A stretch of 64,000 bases of DNA. Source: Halomonas sp. THAF5a. Its GTDB lineage: Bacteria > Pseudomonadota > Gammaproteobacteria > Pseudomonadales > Halomonadaceae. The notes under the pieces were generated by a model. It was not told the origin of the DNA and searched no databases. It was given only the letters and a program-made list of their open reading frames with translations. Positions 36,701 through 44,026 of the stretch are shown piece by piece. The stretch spans positions 124,001 to 188,000 of the forward strand of contig NZ_CP045417.1 in assembly GCF_009363755.1 (NCBI RefSeq), written 5' to 3'. Each line of letters starts with the position of its first letter. The stretch's first letter is position 1. The translations under genes were made by a program, and so were the position numbers.

Positions 36701-37407
36701 AGGGGCTCTCGGGCACCGGGCCCAAGGCCGGCGGGCCGCTCTACGTCACCCGCTTCCGCCGCACCGCCGAGGTCGAGCATCACGAGGCGCCCGGCGGCGA
36801 GGTGGTGGCGCTCGGCGAGCTGCAGTCCGCCCTCGACGGGCTCGATCCGCGCAACTGGGCGGCGCGGCCCGACCGGGTCGAGGTGCTGCGTCGGGCGCTC
36901 TCCGGCCAGCGCGGGGTGATCCGCAAGGCGCTGGCCGAGGCCGCGTCCCTGGACATGACGCCCCAGACCCTGCCGGGGCCGACCGGGGAGAGCAACCGGC
37001 TGGCGATGTACCCCAAGGGGCCGGTGCTCTGCCTCGGGCCGACGCTGGAGATCGCCGTCGCCCAGGCGGTGCAGGCGCTGGGAACCGGCTGCCCGGCGCT
37101 GATCGTCGCGCCGGGGGCGGCCGAGGCCGTCAAGCCGCTCGAGCGGGCCGGGGCGCCGGTCGCCGGGCGCGACGGCCGGGTCGAGGCCGAGACCCTCACC
37201 GCCCTCGAGGGCATCGTGGCGGTGGCCGCCGCCGGCAGCAGCGACTGGACCCGCGAGCTGCGCCTGGCGCTCGCCGAGCGCGACGGGCCCATCGTGCCGC
37301 TGGAGACCCAGACCATCGCGCCGGAGCGCTACGCGGTGGAGCGCCACCTCTGCATCGACACCACCGCCGCCGGCGGCAACGCCAGCCTGCTGGCCACCGC
37401 CGAGTAG
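33730..37407 (+). CDS. putA: bifunctional proline dehydrogenase / P5C dehydrogenase PutA
   Basis: 1225 residues. Oxidises proline to pyrroline-5-carboxylate (FAD, electrons to ubiquinone) and then to glutamate (NAD). N-terminal helical region, then the PRODH barrel (about 100-480: HLGKSSSSMVNASTW, GISVKLSALHPRYE, RLVKGAYWDTEIK, FATHNAHT) and the aldehyde dehydrogenase part (about 520-1010: ISPWNFPLAIFTGQIAA, FTGSTEVAQ, AETGGLNAMIVDSSA, catalytic Cys in SAGQRCSALR about 825), and a C-terminal domain ending GGNASLLATAE. The GTG at 33730 has AGGAG seven bases upstream and is preferred to later ATGs. The DNA-binding RHH domain of enterobacterial PutA is absent, so it is not its own repressor. Confidence 0.95.
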   Translation: MNDAMRGLDGSERVPESELRSRIRAHYDVDEAEVLRGLVERIALSEEERQRVAEAGANYVARVRKETSPSMMESFLAEYGLSTAEGVGLMCLAEALLRVPDAETIDDLIHDKIEPSDWGAHLGKSSSSMVNASTWALMLTGNVLEKDPKGPVRALRGLVRRMGEPVVRTAVGQSMKILGRQFVLGQTIEEGMKNARELEKQGYTYSYDMLGEAARTDDDALRYHDAYATAIRAIAKQAKGDVRGSPGISVKLSALHPRYETTHRDTVMRVLVPRAQELVKQAAKANIGFNIDAEEQDRLDLSLDVIEALLSDPDLDGWDGFGVVVQAYGRRAAPVIEALHEMAERYDRRIMVRLVKGAYWDTEIKLAQEMGVETFPVFTRKVNTDVSYMACARMLLERRDRIYPQFATHNAHTCAAIIAMAGDDKESYEFQRLHGMGESLHHIVRQAEGTHCRIYAPVGAHRDLLAYLVRRLLENGANSSFVNQVVDDSIPPSEVSKDPVAELERLGDAIASPSIRQPGELFAPERQNSRGYRINEPASILPLISAREAFADATWTAGPMLAGSPAPQGKARDARSPADTSRVVGQVHEATREEVAAALDAAEDGFQAWSALPVAERAEVLRRTADLYEEHIAELTVIATREAGKMIFDGIAEVREAVDFLRYYANESERLEAEEPGSARGIFVCISPWNFPLAIFTGQIAAALGAGNAVLAKPAEQTPLIAARAVELMREAGLPEAALQLLPGDGPTVGGPLTSDPRIAGVCFTGSTEVAQIIHKALTQNAGPDAVLIAETGGLNAMIVDSSALTEQAVRDILISSFQSAGQRCSALRMLYVQEEARERLLTMLDGAMDALVIGDPWNTDTDVSPVIDAEAQADITAYVEAQRKAGKLLKTLPAPDVGTFVTPAVVEVGGIEDLEREVFGPVLHVATFKARELDEVVDAINAKGYGLTFGLHTRIDDRVQQIVERIHVGNVYVNRNQIGAIVGSQPFGGEGLSGTGPKAGGPLYVTRFRRTAEVEHHEAPGGEVVALGELQSALDGLDPRNWAARPDRVEVLRRALSGQRGVIRKALAEAASLDMTPQTLPGPTGESNRLAMYPKGPVLCLGPTLEIAVAQAVQALGTGCPALIVAPGAAEAVKPLERAGAPVAGRDGRVEAETLTALEGIVAVAAAGSSDWTRELRLALAERDGPIVPLETQTIAPERYAVERHLCIDTTAAGGNASLLATAE

Positions 37408-37459
37408 GGGCGTCGCCCGACCGATCCGGTCGGGTAAAAAGTTGAGGAAGGAAGCCAAA

Positions 37460-37490
37460 GGGCCTGCGACGTCGTCGCAGGCCCTTTTTT
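37460..37490 (+). terminator. Rho-independent terminator of putA
   Basis: GGGCCTGCGAC (37460-37470) pairs with GTCGCAGGCCC (37474-37484) over a GTC loop, followed by six T; three A before the stem extend the pairing. Strong, 50 bases after the stop. Confidence 0.93.
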
Positions 37491-37507
37491 GTCGGCCGCT
37501 GCTCAGC

Positions 37508-37651
37508 CCTTGTGGGAGCGATCGGTTCGACGCCTCGACTCGCACCGCGATGGGCGTCGTCAGACGCCTGGCCAACGGCACCTGCCTACCGAAGGCTTAT
37601 CACCCCGCCGCCGCTGCGCGGCGGATCGCCGTGCAAGCACGACTCCCACGA
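37508..37651. repeat. REP-like palindromic intergenic element
   Basis: The 144 bases between putA and rnhA are bounded by TTGTGGGAG (37509 area) and CTCCCACGA (37643-37651), an inverted pair with one mismatch, and hold further small hairpins such as CCGCCGC-TGC-GCGGCGG (37608-37624) and CGTGCAAGCACG (37630-37641). This layout resembles bacterial REP/BIME elements, but no second copy is present in the window to prove it. Confidence 0.5.
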
Positions 37652-37660
37652 TTTGCGCCG

Positions 37661-38452
37661 TCAGCCGCGCTTGAGCCTGAGCACCTCGGCCACGTCCTGG
37701 TTGCCTTGATAGCGTGTGAAGGCGGGCTCCCGCTGGTCGGCGCCGTACATCGCCATCCGGTCGGCCAGCTCGTTGCCCTCCACCCCGGCGTGGCCCTTGA
37801 CGTGGGCGATGGCGACCTTCGCCTTGAGCCGCTCGTAGAGCGCATGGGTCGGCTGGATGATCTCCGGGTTCTTGATCGCCTGGCCGTCGGCCTTCTTCCA
37901 GCCGCGCCGCTTCCAGCCGCCGGCCCACTTGGTGATGGCGTTGATGGTGTAGGTGGAGTCGCAGTGGATGCGCACCGAGGCGCCCCGGGCGATCTCCTGC
38001 TCGGCGACCCTCAGCGCCTGGTGGAAGGCGTTCAGCTCGGCGGTGTTGTTGGTGCCCCGGGGGTTGTGCAGCCCGTACCAGAGCTCGGCGAGGACCCCGT
38101 CGCGGTAGACCACCATGCCCGAGCCGGCATCGCCGGGGTTGGGCTCGCAGGCGCCGTCGCAGTAGATCTCGATGTCGTAGCGCTGGGCCGGCGCGTCCTG
38201 GGCCGGCGTCGCTCGGGGGCGGCGTGCGGCCGCGGGTTTGGTGCCGGTTGCGGGCTTGGGCCTGCGCGCGGGGGCGGCGCCGCCCGGTCCCTTGGCGAAG
38301 GCGGCCTCGGCCTCCTCGCGGGAGGGGAAGGACTTGTAGCGGGCCTTGGGATAGCCCTTCACCTGGCGACTGCACTCGTCCCAGGTGCTGAAGATGCCGG
38401 TCTCTCGTCCGACCCAGACGACATAGGACTTGGGGCCTTTCCTTGCTGCCAT
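37661..38452 (-). CDS. rnhA: ribonuclease HI with N-terminal hybrid-binding (viroplasmin-like) domain
   Basis: 263 residues. Cleaves RNA in RNA-DNA hybrids. The N-terminal domain (about 8-52, SYVVWVGRETGIFSTWDECS, YKSFPSREEAEAAF) is the small hybrid-binding domain of eukaryotic-type RNases H1; an Ala/Pro/Lys linker follows; the catalytic domain (about 92-240) has the acidic residues Asp in IYCDGACEPNPG, Glu in NNTAELNAF, Asp in IHCDSTY and Asp in GNELADRMA, with the HVKGHAG loop. Length is longer than plain E. coli RnhA because of the extra domain. Divergent from cdhC; its 3' end faces putA across a REP-like element. Confidence 0.93.
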   Translation of the reverse strand: MAARKGPKSYVVWVGRETGIFSTWDECSRQVKGYPKARYKSFPSREEAEAAFAKGPGGAAPARRPKPATGTKPAAARRPRATPAQDAPAQRYDIEIYCDGACEPNPGDAGSGMVVYRDGVLAELWYGLHNPRGTNNTAELNAFHQALRVAEQEIARGASVRIHCDSTYTINAITKWAGGWKRRGWKKADGQAIKNPEIIQPTHALYERLKAKVAIAHVKGHAGVEGNELADRMAMYGADQREPAFTRYQGNQDVAEVLRLKRG

Positions 38453-38606
38453 GCGGCGCTCCGTGGTGGTGTGGCTCGATGTCGGGAGTGGCTGGGCCGC
38501 CCGCGCTGTGCGGGAGCGTCGCTTGCCCTCGCGACCCCGTCCATTCTACGGGAGGGCGCCTGAGCTGCCGAGTCGGGGGGCCGATCCGCCGCGGAGAGGG
38601 TGTCTC

Positions 38607-38634
38607 TCGACGAAAATGTCGTTTTATGTATATT
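38607..38634 (+). promoter_or_regulatory. candidate promoter and operator of the carnitine cdhCAB operon
   Basis: TCGACG (38607-38612) and TATATT (38629-38634) are 16 bases apart, the only -35/-10-like pair in the AT-rich part of this gap. An inverted repeat CGAC-GAAAAT-GTCG (38608-38621) overlaps the -35 and could be an operator, perhaps for the CdhR-like regulator encoded downstream. Confidence 0.4.
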
Positions 38635-38716
38635 TATGGTCGCTTTACGTCGAGTCAGGCGGGCGTGATGTCCCCACACTGTGGCCATTCCCAGCCCAGA
38701 ACCCTGGAGGTCGACC

Positions 38717-39625
38717 ATGAACCGCAACGTCATCCTGACCTGCGCCGTCACCGGCGCCGGCGACACCGCCGGCAAGAACCCCAACGTGCCGGTCACGCCG
38801 CAGCAGATCGCCGACAACTGCATCGAGGCCGCCCGCGCCGGCGCCAGCGTCGCCCACATCCACGTGCGCGACCCCGAGACCGGCGGCATCAGCCACTCCA
38901 CCGAGCACTTCCGCGAGGTGATGGAGCGCGTGCGCGAGGCCGACGTCGACATCGTCATGAACATCACCGCTGGCGGCGGCGGCGACTGGATCCCGGACGC
39001 CGAGGACCCGACCCGCGGCGGCCCGGGCACCGACATCCAGACCCCGGCCGAGCGCCACGCGCCGGTGGGCGAGCTGCTGCCCGAGCTCTGTACCCTGGAC
39101 TGCGGCAGCCTCAATTTCGGCGACATGGTCTACGTCAACACCGCCGACTGGCTGCGCGAGCACGCCCGACTGGTGCAGGCCGCCGGCGTCAAGCCCGAGC
39201 TCGAGTGCTTCGACCTGGGCCACGTCTGGTTCGCCCGCCAGCTGCAGCAGGAAGGCCTGCTCGACGGCGACCCGCTGTTCCAGCTCTGCCTGGGCATCCC
39301 GTGGGGCGCCGAGGCCGACCCCGAGACCATGCTGGCGATGCGCAACAAGCTGCCGGAGAACGCCAACTGGGCCGCCTTCGGCATCGGTCGCCACCAGATG
39401 CCGATGGTCGCCCAGGCGATGCTGCTCGGCGGCCACGCCCGGGTCGGCCTGGAGGACAACCTCTATCTGAGCAAGGGCGTGATGGCCACCAACGGCGGCC
39501 TGGTCGAGAAGGCCGGCACCATCATCGAGAACCTCGGCGGTCGCATCATGACCCCGGCCGAGACCCGCGCGCACCTCAAGCTGCGCGACCCGAACACGGG
39601 CAAGGTCATGGGAGGTGAGGCATGA
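38717..39625 (+). CDS. cdhC: 3-dehydrocarnitine cleavage enzyme (BKACE/DUF849 family)
   Basis: 302 residues. BKACE enzymes cleave a beta-keto acid with acetyl-CoA; in carnitine degradation 3-dehydrocarnitine gives betainyl-CoA and acetoacetate. Family motifs: [32 protein letters not shown] (metal-binding His pair), [28 protein letters not shown] and [11 protein letters not shown]. The start at 38717 has CTGGAGG six bases before it. It overlaps the L-carnitine dehydrogenase gene by four bases (ATGA), and the betainyl-CoA thioesterase follows, matching the cdhCAB order described in pseudomonads. Substrate assignment rests on this neighbourhood. Confidence 0.9.
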   Translation: MNRNVILTCAVTGAGDTAGKNPNVPVTPQQIADNCIEAARAGASVAHIHVRDPETGGISHSTEHFREVMERVREADVDIVMNITAGGGGDWIPDAEDPTRGGPGTDIQTPAERHAPVGELLPELCTLDCGSLNFGDMVYVNTADWLREHARLVQAAGVKPELECFDLGHVWFARQLQQEGLLDGDPLFQLCLGIPWGAEADPETMLAMRNKLPENANWAAFGIGRHQMPMVAQAMLLGGHARVGLEDNLYLSKGVMATNGGLVEKAGTIIENLGGRIMTPAETRAHLKLRDPNTGKVMGGEA

Positions 39626-40578
39626 GCCAGCAGCTGACCGTCATCGGCACCGGCGTCATCGGTAACGGCTGGATCGCCCGGGCCCTGGCCCGCGGCTGGG
39701 ACGTGGTCGCCTTCGACCCGGCCGAAGGCGCCGAGGCGCGTACCCGCGCCTTCGTCGACAACGCCTGGGGCTCGCTTACGAAGCTGGGCCTGGCCGAGGG
39801 CGCGAGCCCCGAGCGGCTGCGCTTCGTCGCCAGCATGGAGCAGGCCGTCGAGGGCGCCGATCTGATCCAGGAGAACGTCCCCGAGCGCCTCGAGCTCAAG
39901 CGCGAGATCCTCGCCGCCCTGGACGCCGCGGCCGCACCGGGCACGATCATCGGCTCCTCCACCTCGGGCTTCAAGCCGACGGACCTGCAGCGTGACTGCA
40001 CCGCGGCCCCGGGCCGGGTGATCGTCGCCCACCCCTTCAACCCGGTCTACCTGCTGCCGCTGGTCGAGCTGGTCGGCGGCGAGGCCACCGAGGCCGCGCA
40101 CACCGAGGCCGCCCAGGCGCTCTACCAGGACCTGGCCATGCGCCCGCTGGTGGTGCGTCGCGAGATCGAGGGCCATATCGCCGACCGCCTGATGGAGGCG
40201 CTGTGGCGCGAGGCGCTGCACCTGGTCAACGACGGTGTGGCCACCACCGAGGAGATCGATGCCGCCGTGGTCTACGGCTGCGGCCTGCGCTGGTCGCTGA
40301 TGGGCACCTTCCTGACCTTCCACCTGGCCGGCGGCGAGCAGGGCATGCGCCACATGCTCGAGCAGTTCGGCCCGGCCCTGAAGCTGCCCTGGACCAAGCT
40401 CGAGGCCCCGGAGCTCACCGATGAGCTGATCGACAAGGTGGTCGAAGGCTGCGAGTATCAGGCCGCCGACCGCCCGGTTGCCGAGCTCGATCGTCGCCGC
40501 GACGACTTCCTGGTCGAGCTCCTCGACCTGGTGCAGAAGTACTGGCCCGAGGCCGAGGGCCTGGAGGGGCGCATCTGA
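39622..40578 (+). CDS. cdhA: L-carnitine dehydrogenase
   Basis: 318 residues of the 3-hydroxyacyl-CoA dehydrogenase superfamily. N-terminal Rossmann fold with GTGVIGNGW; then [46 protein letters not shown] (catalytic His) and C-terminal helical domain with [15 protein letters not shown]. It oxidises L-carnitine to 3-dehydrocarnitine with NAD. The gene overlaps cdhC by four bases and the thioesterase by one base (TGATG), so the three are one translationally coupled operon. Length is normal for single-domain carnitine dehydrogenases; some bacteria fuse the thioesterase to it. Confidence 0.93.
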   Translation: MSQQLTVIGTGVIGNGWIARALARGWDVVAFDPAEGAEARTRAFVDNAWGSLTKLGLAEGASPERLRFVASMEQAVEGADLIQENVPERLELKREILAALDAAAAPGTIIGSSTSGFKPTDLQRDCTAAPGRVIVAHPFNPVYLLPLVELVGGEATEAAHTEAAQALYQDLAMRPLVVRREIEGHIADRLMEALWREALHLVNDGVATTEEIDAAVVYGCGLRWSLMGTFLTFHLAGGEQGMRHMLEQFGPALKLPWTKLEAPELTDELIDKVVEGCEYQAADRPVAELDRRRDDFLVELLDLVQKYWPEAEGLEGRI

Positions 40579-41039
40579 TGGCGCTGATGGAGATCCGCGT
40601 CGCCCCGGAGTGGGTCGACTATAACGGCCACATGAATGACGCCGAGTACGCGCGAGTGTTCTCGCTGGGCGTGGAGGCGCTGATGGACGCCATCGGTCTC
40701 GACGAGGCCGGTCGGGCCCGCCATGGCTACACCCTCTATACCCTGGAGACGCACCTCTGCTATCGGCGCGAGGCCCACGAGGGGCAGCCGCTATCGGTCG
40801 AGGTGACGGTGCTGGCGCGTGACGCCAAGCGCCTGCATGTCTTCTTCACGCTGCACGACAGCGAGGGGTCGCTGCTGGCCACCAGCGAGCAGATGCTGAT
40901 GGGCATCGACAGCGACGCCGGCCGCCCGGCGCCCTTCCCGGAGGCCGTGGCCAGCGTCATCGAGACGCTGCCCGCCGCCGCCGAGGGCGACTGGCCGGAA
41001 CTCGCCGGCCGCCGCATCGGGCTGCCCGCCAGGCGCTGA
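40578..41039 (+). CDS. cdhB: betainyl-CoA thioesterase (hotdog fold)
   Basis: 153 residues of the 4-hydroxybenzoyl-CoA thioesterase family: EWVDYNGHMNDAEYARVFS carries the conserved Asp and the NGHMN turn, followed by a hotdog helix and THLCYRREAHEGQPLSVEV. In this context it should hydrolyse betainyl-CoA to glycine betaine and CoA, the last step of the pathway. It starts one base inside the cdhA stop, with GGAGGG upstream. A second ATG nine bases later is also possible. Substrate is inferred from its neighbours; the fold alone only says acyl-CoA thioesterase. Confidence 0.88.
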   Translation: MALMEIRVAPEWVDYNGHMNDAEYARVFSLGVEALMDAIGLDEAGRARHGYTLYTLETHLCYRREAHEGQPLSVEVTVLARDAKRLHVFFTLHDSEGSLLATSEQMLMGIDSDAGRPAPFPEAVASVIETLPAAAEGDWPELAGRRIGLPARR

Positions 41040-41232
41040 GCGTCTTCGGCCCTTACGCCAAGAACATGGACGCCAGGAAGAAAAAACGAGGTACCGCCCG
41101 GTCGACGCCGGGCGGCCAACGGGATCGCCGGCCCGAGGCCCGGCTCAAGAGGACGACGTTATCGCTACTTCAACTCCCCCCACCCCGCCGACACGACGGA
41201 CCAGCCATGAGGTCGAGACCTCCACCGACTAC

Positions 41233-42840
41233 ATGGTCACCGAGCTCTCCCAGGAGGGCTTCTTCAGCGGCATGCACAAGGGCATGACCATCACCGCCGC
41301 GCTGCTGGTGCTGGGTTTCGTGCTGTTCACCGGCGTGATGCCCGACCTGGCCAGCGGCCTGTTCGGCACCACGCGTGCCTGGATCGAGACCACCTTCAGC
41401 GGCTACTACCTGATCACCGTGATGCTGCTACTGGTGGTCTGCGCCTACATCGTGCTCAGCCGCCATGGCAGTGTGCGCCTGGGACCCGATGACAGCCGGC
41501 CCGACTTCAGCAACTTCGCCTGGTTCTCGATGCTGTTCTCCGCCGGCATCGGCATCGGCATCCTGTTCTTCGGCGTCGCCGAACCGATCTTCTACTTCGA
41601 CAATACCGGCGCCTTCGGCTATCCCAACAACCCCCATGCCGACATGGCCGGCGCCGCCGCCATGAACCACGAGCGCGCCATCGACGCCCTGCGGGTCTCG
41701 GTCTTCCACTGGGGGCTGCACGGCTGGGCGATCTACGTGATCGTCGGCATGTCGCTGGCCTACTTCGCCTACCGCAAGGGCCTGCCCCTGGCGCTGCGCT
41801 CGGCGCTCTACCCGTTCATCGGCGAGCGTATCTTCGGCCCCATCGGCCACGCCGTGGACATCCTCGGCGTGCTCGGCTGCGTGTTCGGTGTCGCCACCTC
41901 GCTCGGGCTCGGCGTCAGCCAGATGGCCGTGGGCCTGGACCGCCTGGTCGGCCTCGACCCGGGGCTCAACACTCAGCTGGTGCTGATCGGCGTGATCTCC
42001 CTGGTGTCGGTGCTCTCGGCAGTCTCGGGGGTCCAACGAGGCATCAAGATCATCTCCGAGATGAACATCTGGATCTCGGTGGCCGTGGTCGGCACCTTCC
42101 TGATCGGTGGTCCCACCCTGTGGCTGGTGACGACCTTCGGCGAGACCGTGCTGGACTATGCCCTCAACTTCATCCCCATGGGCCTGTGGTTCGCCGACGA
42201 TGACGGCACGGCCCAGTGGCAGCAGGGCTGGACCATCTTCTACTGGGGCTGGTGGCTCGCCTGGGCGCCGTTCGTTGGCATCTTCATCGCCCGCATCTCC
42301 CGCGGTCGCACCCTGCGCGAGTTCGTGCTCGGCGTGCTGCTGGTGCCGACCCTGATCATCTTCGTGTGGCTGGTGATCTTCGGCGGCAACGCCCTGCACC
42401 AGGAACTGACCGCCGCGGGCGGCCCGGGCAGCGGCGGCATCACCGAGCTGGTCAACGCCTGGAACCTGCCGGCCGCGCTGTTCGCCACCGCCGACGGCAT
42501 CGCCGGCACCGGTACCTTCGGCTGGGTGCTGTCGGCACTGATGGTGTTCCTGCTGATGAGCTGGTTCGTGACCTCCTCGGACTCCGGCACCCTGGTGCTG
42601 ACCACCATCCTGTCGCTGGGCAACGAGGACCCGCCCCGGCGCTTCCGGGTCTTCTGGGGCTCGTCGATCGGCCTGGTGGCGGCCGTGCTGCTGGTGGCCG
42701 GTGGCCTCAAGGCGCTGCAGACCGCCTTGATCGCCGCGGCGCTGCCGCTCAGCATGGTGATCCTGGTGATGACCGCCGGCGTGCTGGTCTCGCTGCTGCG
42801 CGAGTCGCGACGTCGCCTCGGCGCGACCCAGCGCCAGTAA
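41233..42840 (+). CDS. BCCT family transporter, probably carnitine/gamma-butyrobetaine
   Basis: 535 residues from the ATG at 41233, about 12 membrane helices. BCCT motifs: GIGIGILFFGVAEPIFYF and the aromatic segment FYWGWWLAWAPFVGIFIAR followed by RGRTLREF, plus SWFVTSSDSGT. It probably imports quaternary amines for the adjacent cdhCAB genes. The coding region appears to start earlier: from 41161 the same frame reads ATSTPPTPPTRRTSHEVETS, a typical N-terminus, after an ATC codon that sits eight bases beyond AAGAGGA, while the 41233 ATG has no good ribosome site. No ATG, GTG or TTG exists in that upstream part. Confidence 0.92.
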   Translation: MVTELSQEGFFSGMHKGMTITAALLVLGFVLFTGVMPDLASGLFGTTRAWIETTFSGYYLITVMLLLVVCAYIVLSRHGSVRLGPDDSRPDFSNFAWFSMLFSAGIGIGILFFGVAEPIFYFDNTGAFGYPNNPHADMAGAAAMNHERAIDALRVSVFHWGLHGWAIYVIVGMSLAYFAYRKGLPLALRSALYPFIGERIFGPIGHAVDILGVLGCVFGVATSLGLGVSQMAVGLDRLVGLDPGLNTQLVLIGVISLVSVLSAVSGVQRGIKIISEMNIWISVAVVGTFLIGGPTLWLVTTFGETVLDYALNFIPMGLWFADDDGTAQWQQGWTIFYWGWWLAWAPFVGIFIARISRGRTLREFVLGVLLVPTLIIFVWLVIFGGNALHQELTAAGGPGSGGITELVNAWNLPAALFATADGIAGTGTFGWVLSALMVFLLMSWFVTSSDSGTLVLTTILSLGNEDPPRRFRVFWGSSIGLVAAVLLVAGGLKALQTALIAAALPLSMVILVMTAGVLVSLLRESRRRLGATQRQ

Positions 42841-42873
42841 CGGCGCGCCGCGCGAGCGCGCGACGCGAGGAAG

Positions 42874-42905
42874 GCGGCCGAGATCCCCCGGGGGATCTCG
42901 GCCGC
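42874..42905 (+). terminator. perfect 16-bp palindromic terminator after the BCCT gene
   Basis: GCGGCCGAGATCCCCC (42874-42889) is followed directly by its complement (42890-42905), then TTTCG. Because it is an uninterrupted palindrome it can fold on both strands. Confidence 0.75.
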
Positions 42906-42962
42906 TTTCGTTGGGATGTCCCTCCGTCTACCATCGTCTCGATCCCGCTTCCCAGGTGCTCC

Positions 42963-43928
42963 ATGCGACTGACGCCCCCCGCCTCCTCCCCGGAGCGTCT
43001 CGGTTTCCTGCTGCTGCCGCGCTTCGCCATGGTGGCTTTCTTCTCGGCCATCGAGCCGCTGCGCATCGCCAACCGCATCAGCGGGCAGACGCTCTTCCGC
43101 TGGGACGTGATCAGCCGCGACGGCGGGCCAGTGGAGGCCTCCAACGGCATGACCCTGGCCGCCGACGCGAGCCTCGGGAACGCGCCGCTGGCGCCGAGCC
43201 TGGCGGTTTGCGCGAGTTTCGCCCCCGAGGCCGCCATCGACGCGGCGCTGCTCGACTGGCTGCGCGAACGGGCCGCCCAGGGCGTCACCCTGGGCGGCAT
43301 GGACACCGGCTGCTTCGTGCTGGCCGCCGCCCGGCTGCTCGCCGACCAGACGGTGACCCTGCACTGGGAGAGCCTGCCCGAGTTTCGCGCGCGCTTCCCC
43401 GCGGTCGAGGCGGTGGAGTCGGTCTTCGAGGTCACCTCGACCGGCTTCTCCTGCGCCGGTGGCAGCGCGGCCATCGACATGAGCCTCGACTTGATCCGCC
43501 GGCGCCACGGCGACGACCTGGCCGACCGGGTCCGCGAGCAGCTCGTCCACCACCAGGGCCGCCAGCCGGCGAGTCGCCAGCGCGGCGTACCTGGCCAGGG
43601 CCTCGACCCGCGGATCCATCGCGCCATCGTGCTGATGGAGGACCACCTGGAGGCGCCGCTCGGCATCCGCGCGCTGGCCGACGAGCTGGGGCTCGGCTGG
43701 CGCCGCCTGGAGCGCCTCTTCGAGCGGGAACTGGGCTGCTCGCCCCAGCGCTTCTACGTGGAGCGCCGCCTGGCCCACGCCCACCGGCTGCTGCGCGAGA
43801 CGCGCCACCCGATCACCCAGATCGCCCTGGCCAGCGGCTTCGCCTCCGCCTCGAGCTTCACCCGCGCCTTCCGCCGCCACCACGGCGTGACGCCGAGCCA
43901 GCTGCGCCGCGGCCCCGATCCGGCCTGA
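42963..43928 (+). CDS. cdhR: GATase1-like AraC-family regulator, CdhR-like
   Basis: 321 residues. N-terminal DJ-1/PfpI-like domain (about 8-195; GFLLLPRFAMVAFFSAIEPL, GGMDTGCFVLAAARLL, EVTSTGFSCAGG) that binds small amines, and a C-terminal AraC/XylS helix-turn-helix pair (about 220-315: IRALADELGLGWRRLERLF, ITQIALASGFASASSFTRAFRRH). This architecture is shared by CdhR and GbdR, activators of carnitine and betaine catabolism, and the position between the carnitine transporter and a gamma-butyrobetaine dioxygenase supports a CdhR role. AGGTG lies nearby before the ATG. A palindromic terminator isolates it from the upstream operon. Confidence 0.88.
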   Translation: MRLTPPASSPERLGFLLLPRFAMVAFFSAIEPLRIANRISGQTLFRWDVISRDGGPVEASNGMTLAADASLGNAPLAPSLAVCASFAPEAAIDAALLDWLRERAAQGVTLGGMDTGCFVLAAARLLADQTVTLHWESLPEFRARFPAVEAVESVFEVTSTGFSCAGGSAAIDMSLDLIRRRHGDDLADRVREQLVHHQGRQPASRQRGVPGQGLDPRIHRAIVLMEDHLEAPLGIRALADELGLGWRRLERLFERELGCSPQRFYVERRLAHAHRLLRETRHPITQIALASGFASASSFTRAFRRHHGVTPSQLRRGPDPA

Positions 43929-44026
43929 TTGTCGAATCGTGCACAGTGGGTGTCGAATCGGGTCGCATCGCGTCCCGCGTCGGCTGTCATCCTGTGGCCA
44001 TGCTCAACGCCAACGGGAGTCACGAC

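Noticed and set aside
33646..37581. 1311-codon open frame antisense to putA
   Set aside because: putA is intact with all catalytic motifs; the antisense frame is open only because third positions are G/C, and its translation is Ala/Gly/His/Arg-rich with no recognisable domain.
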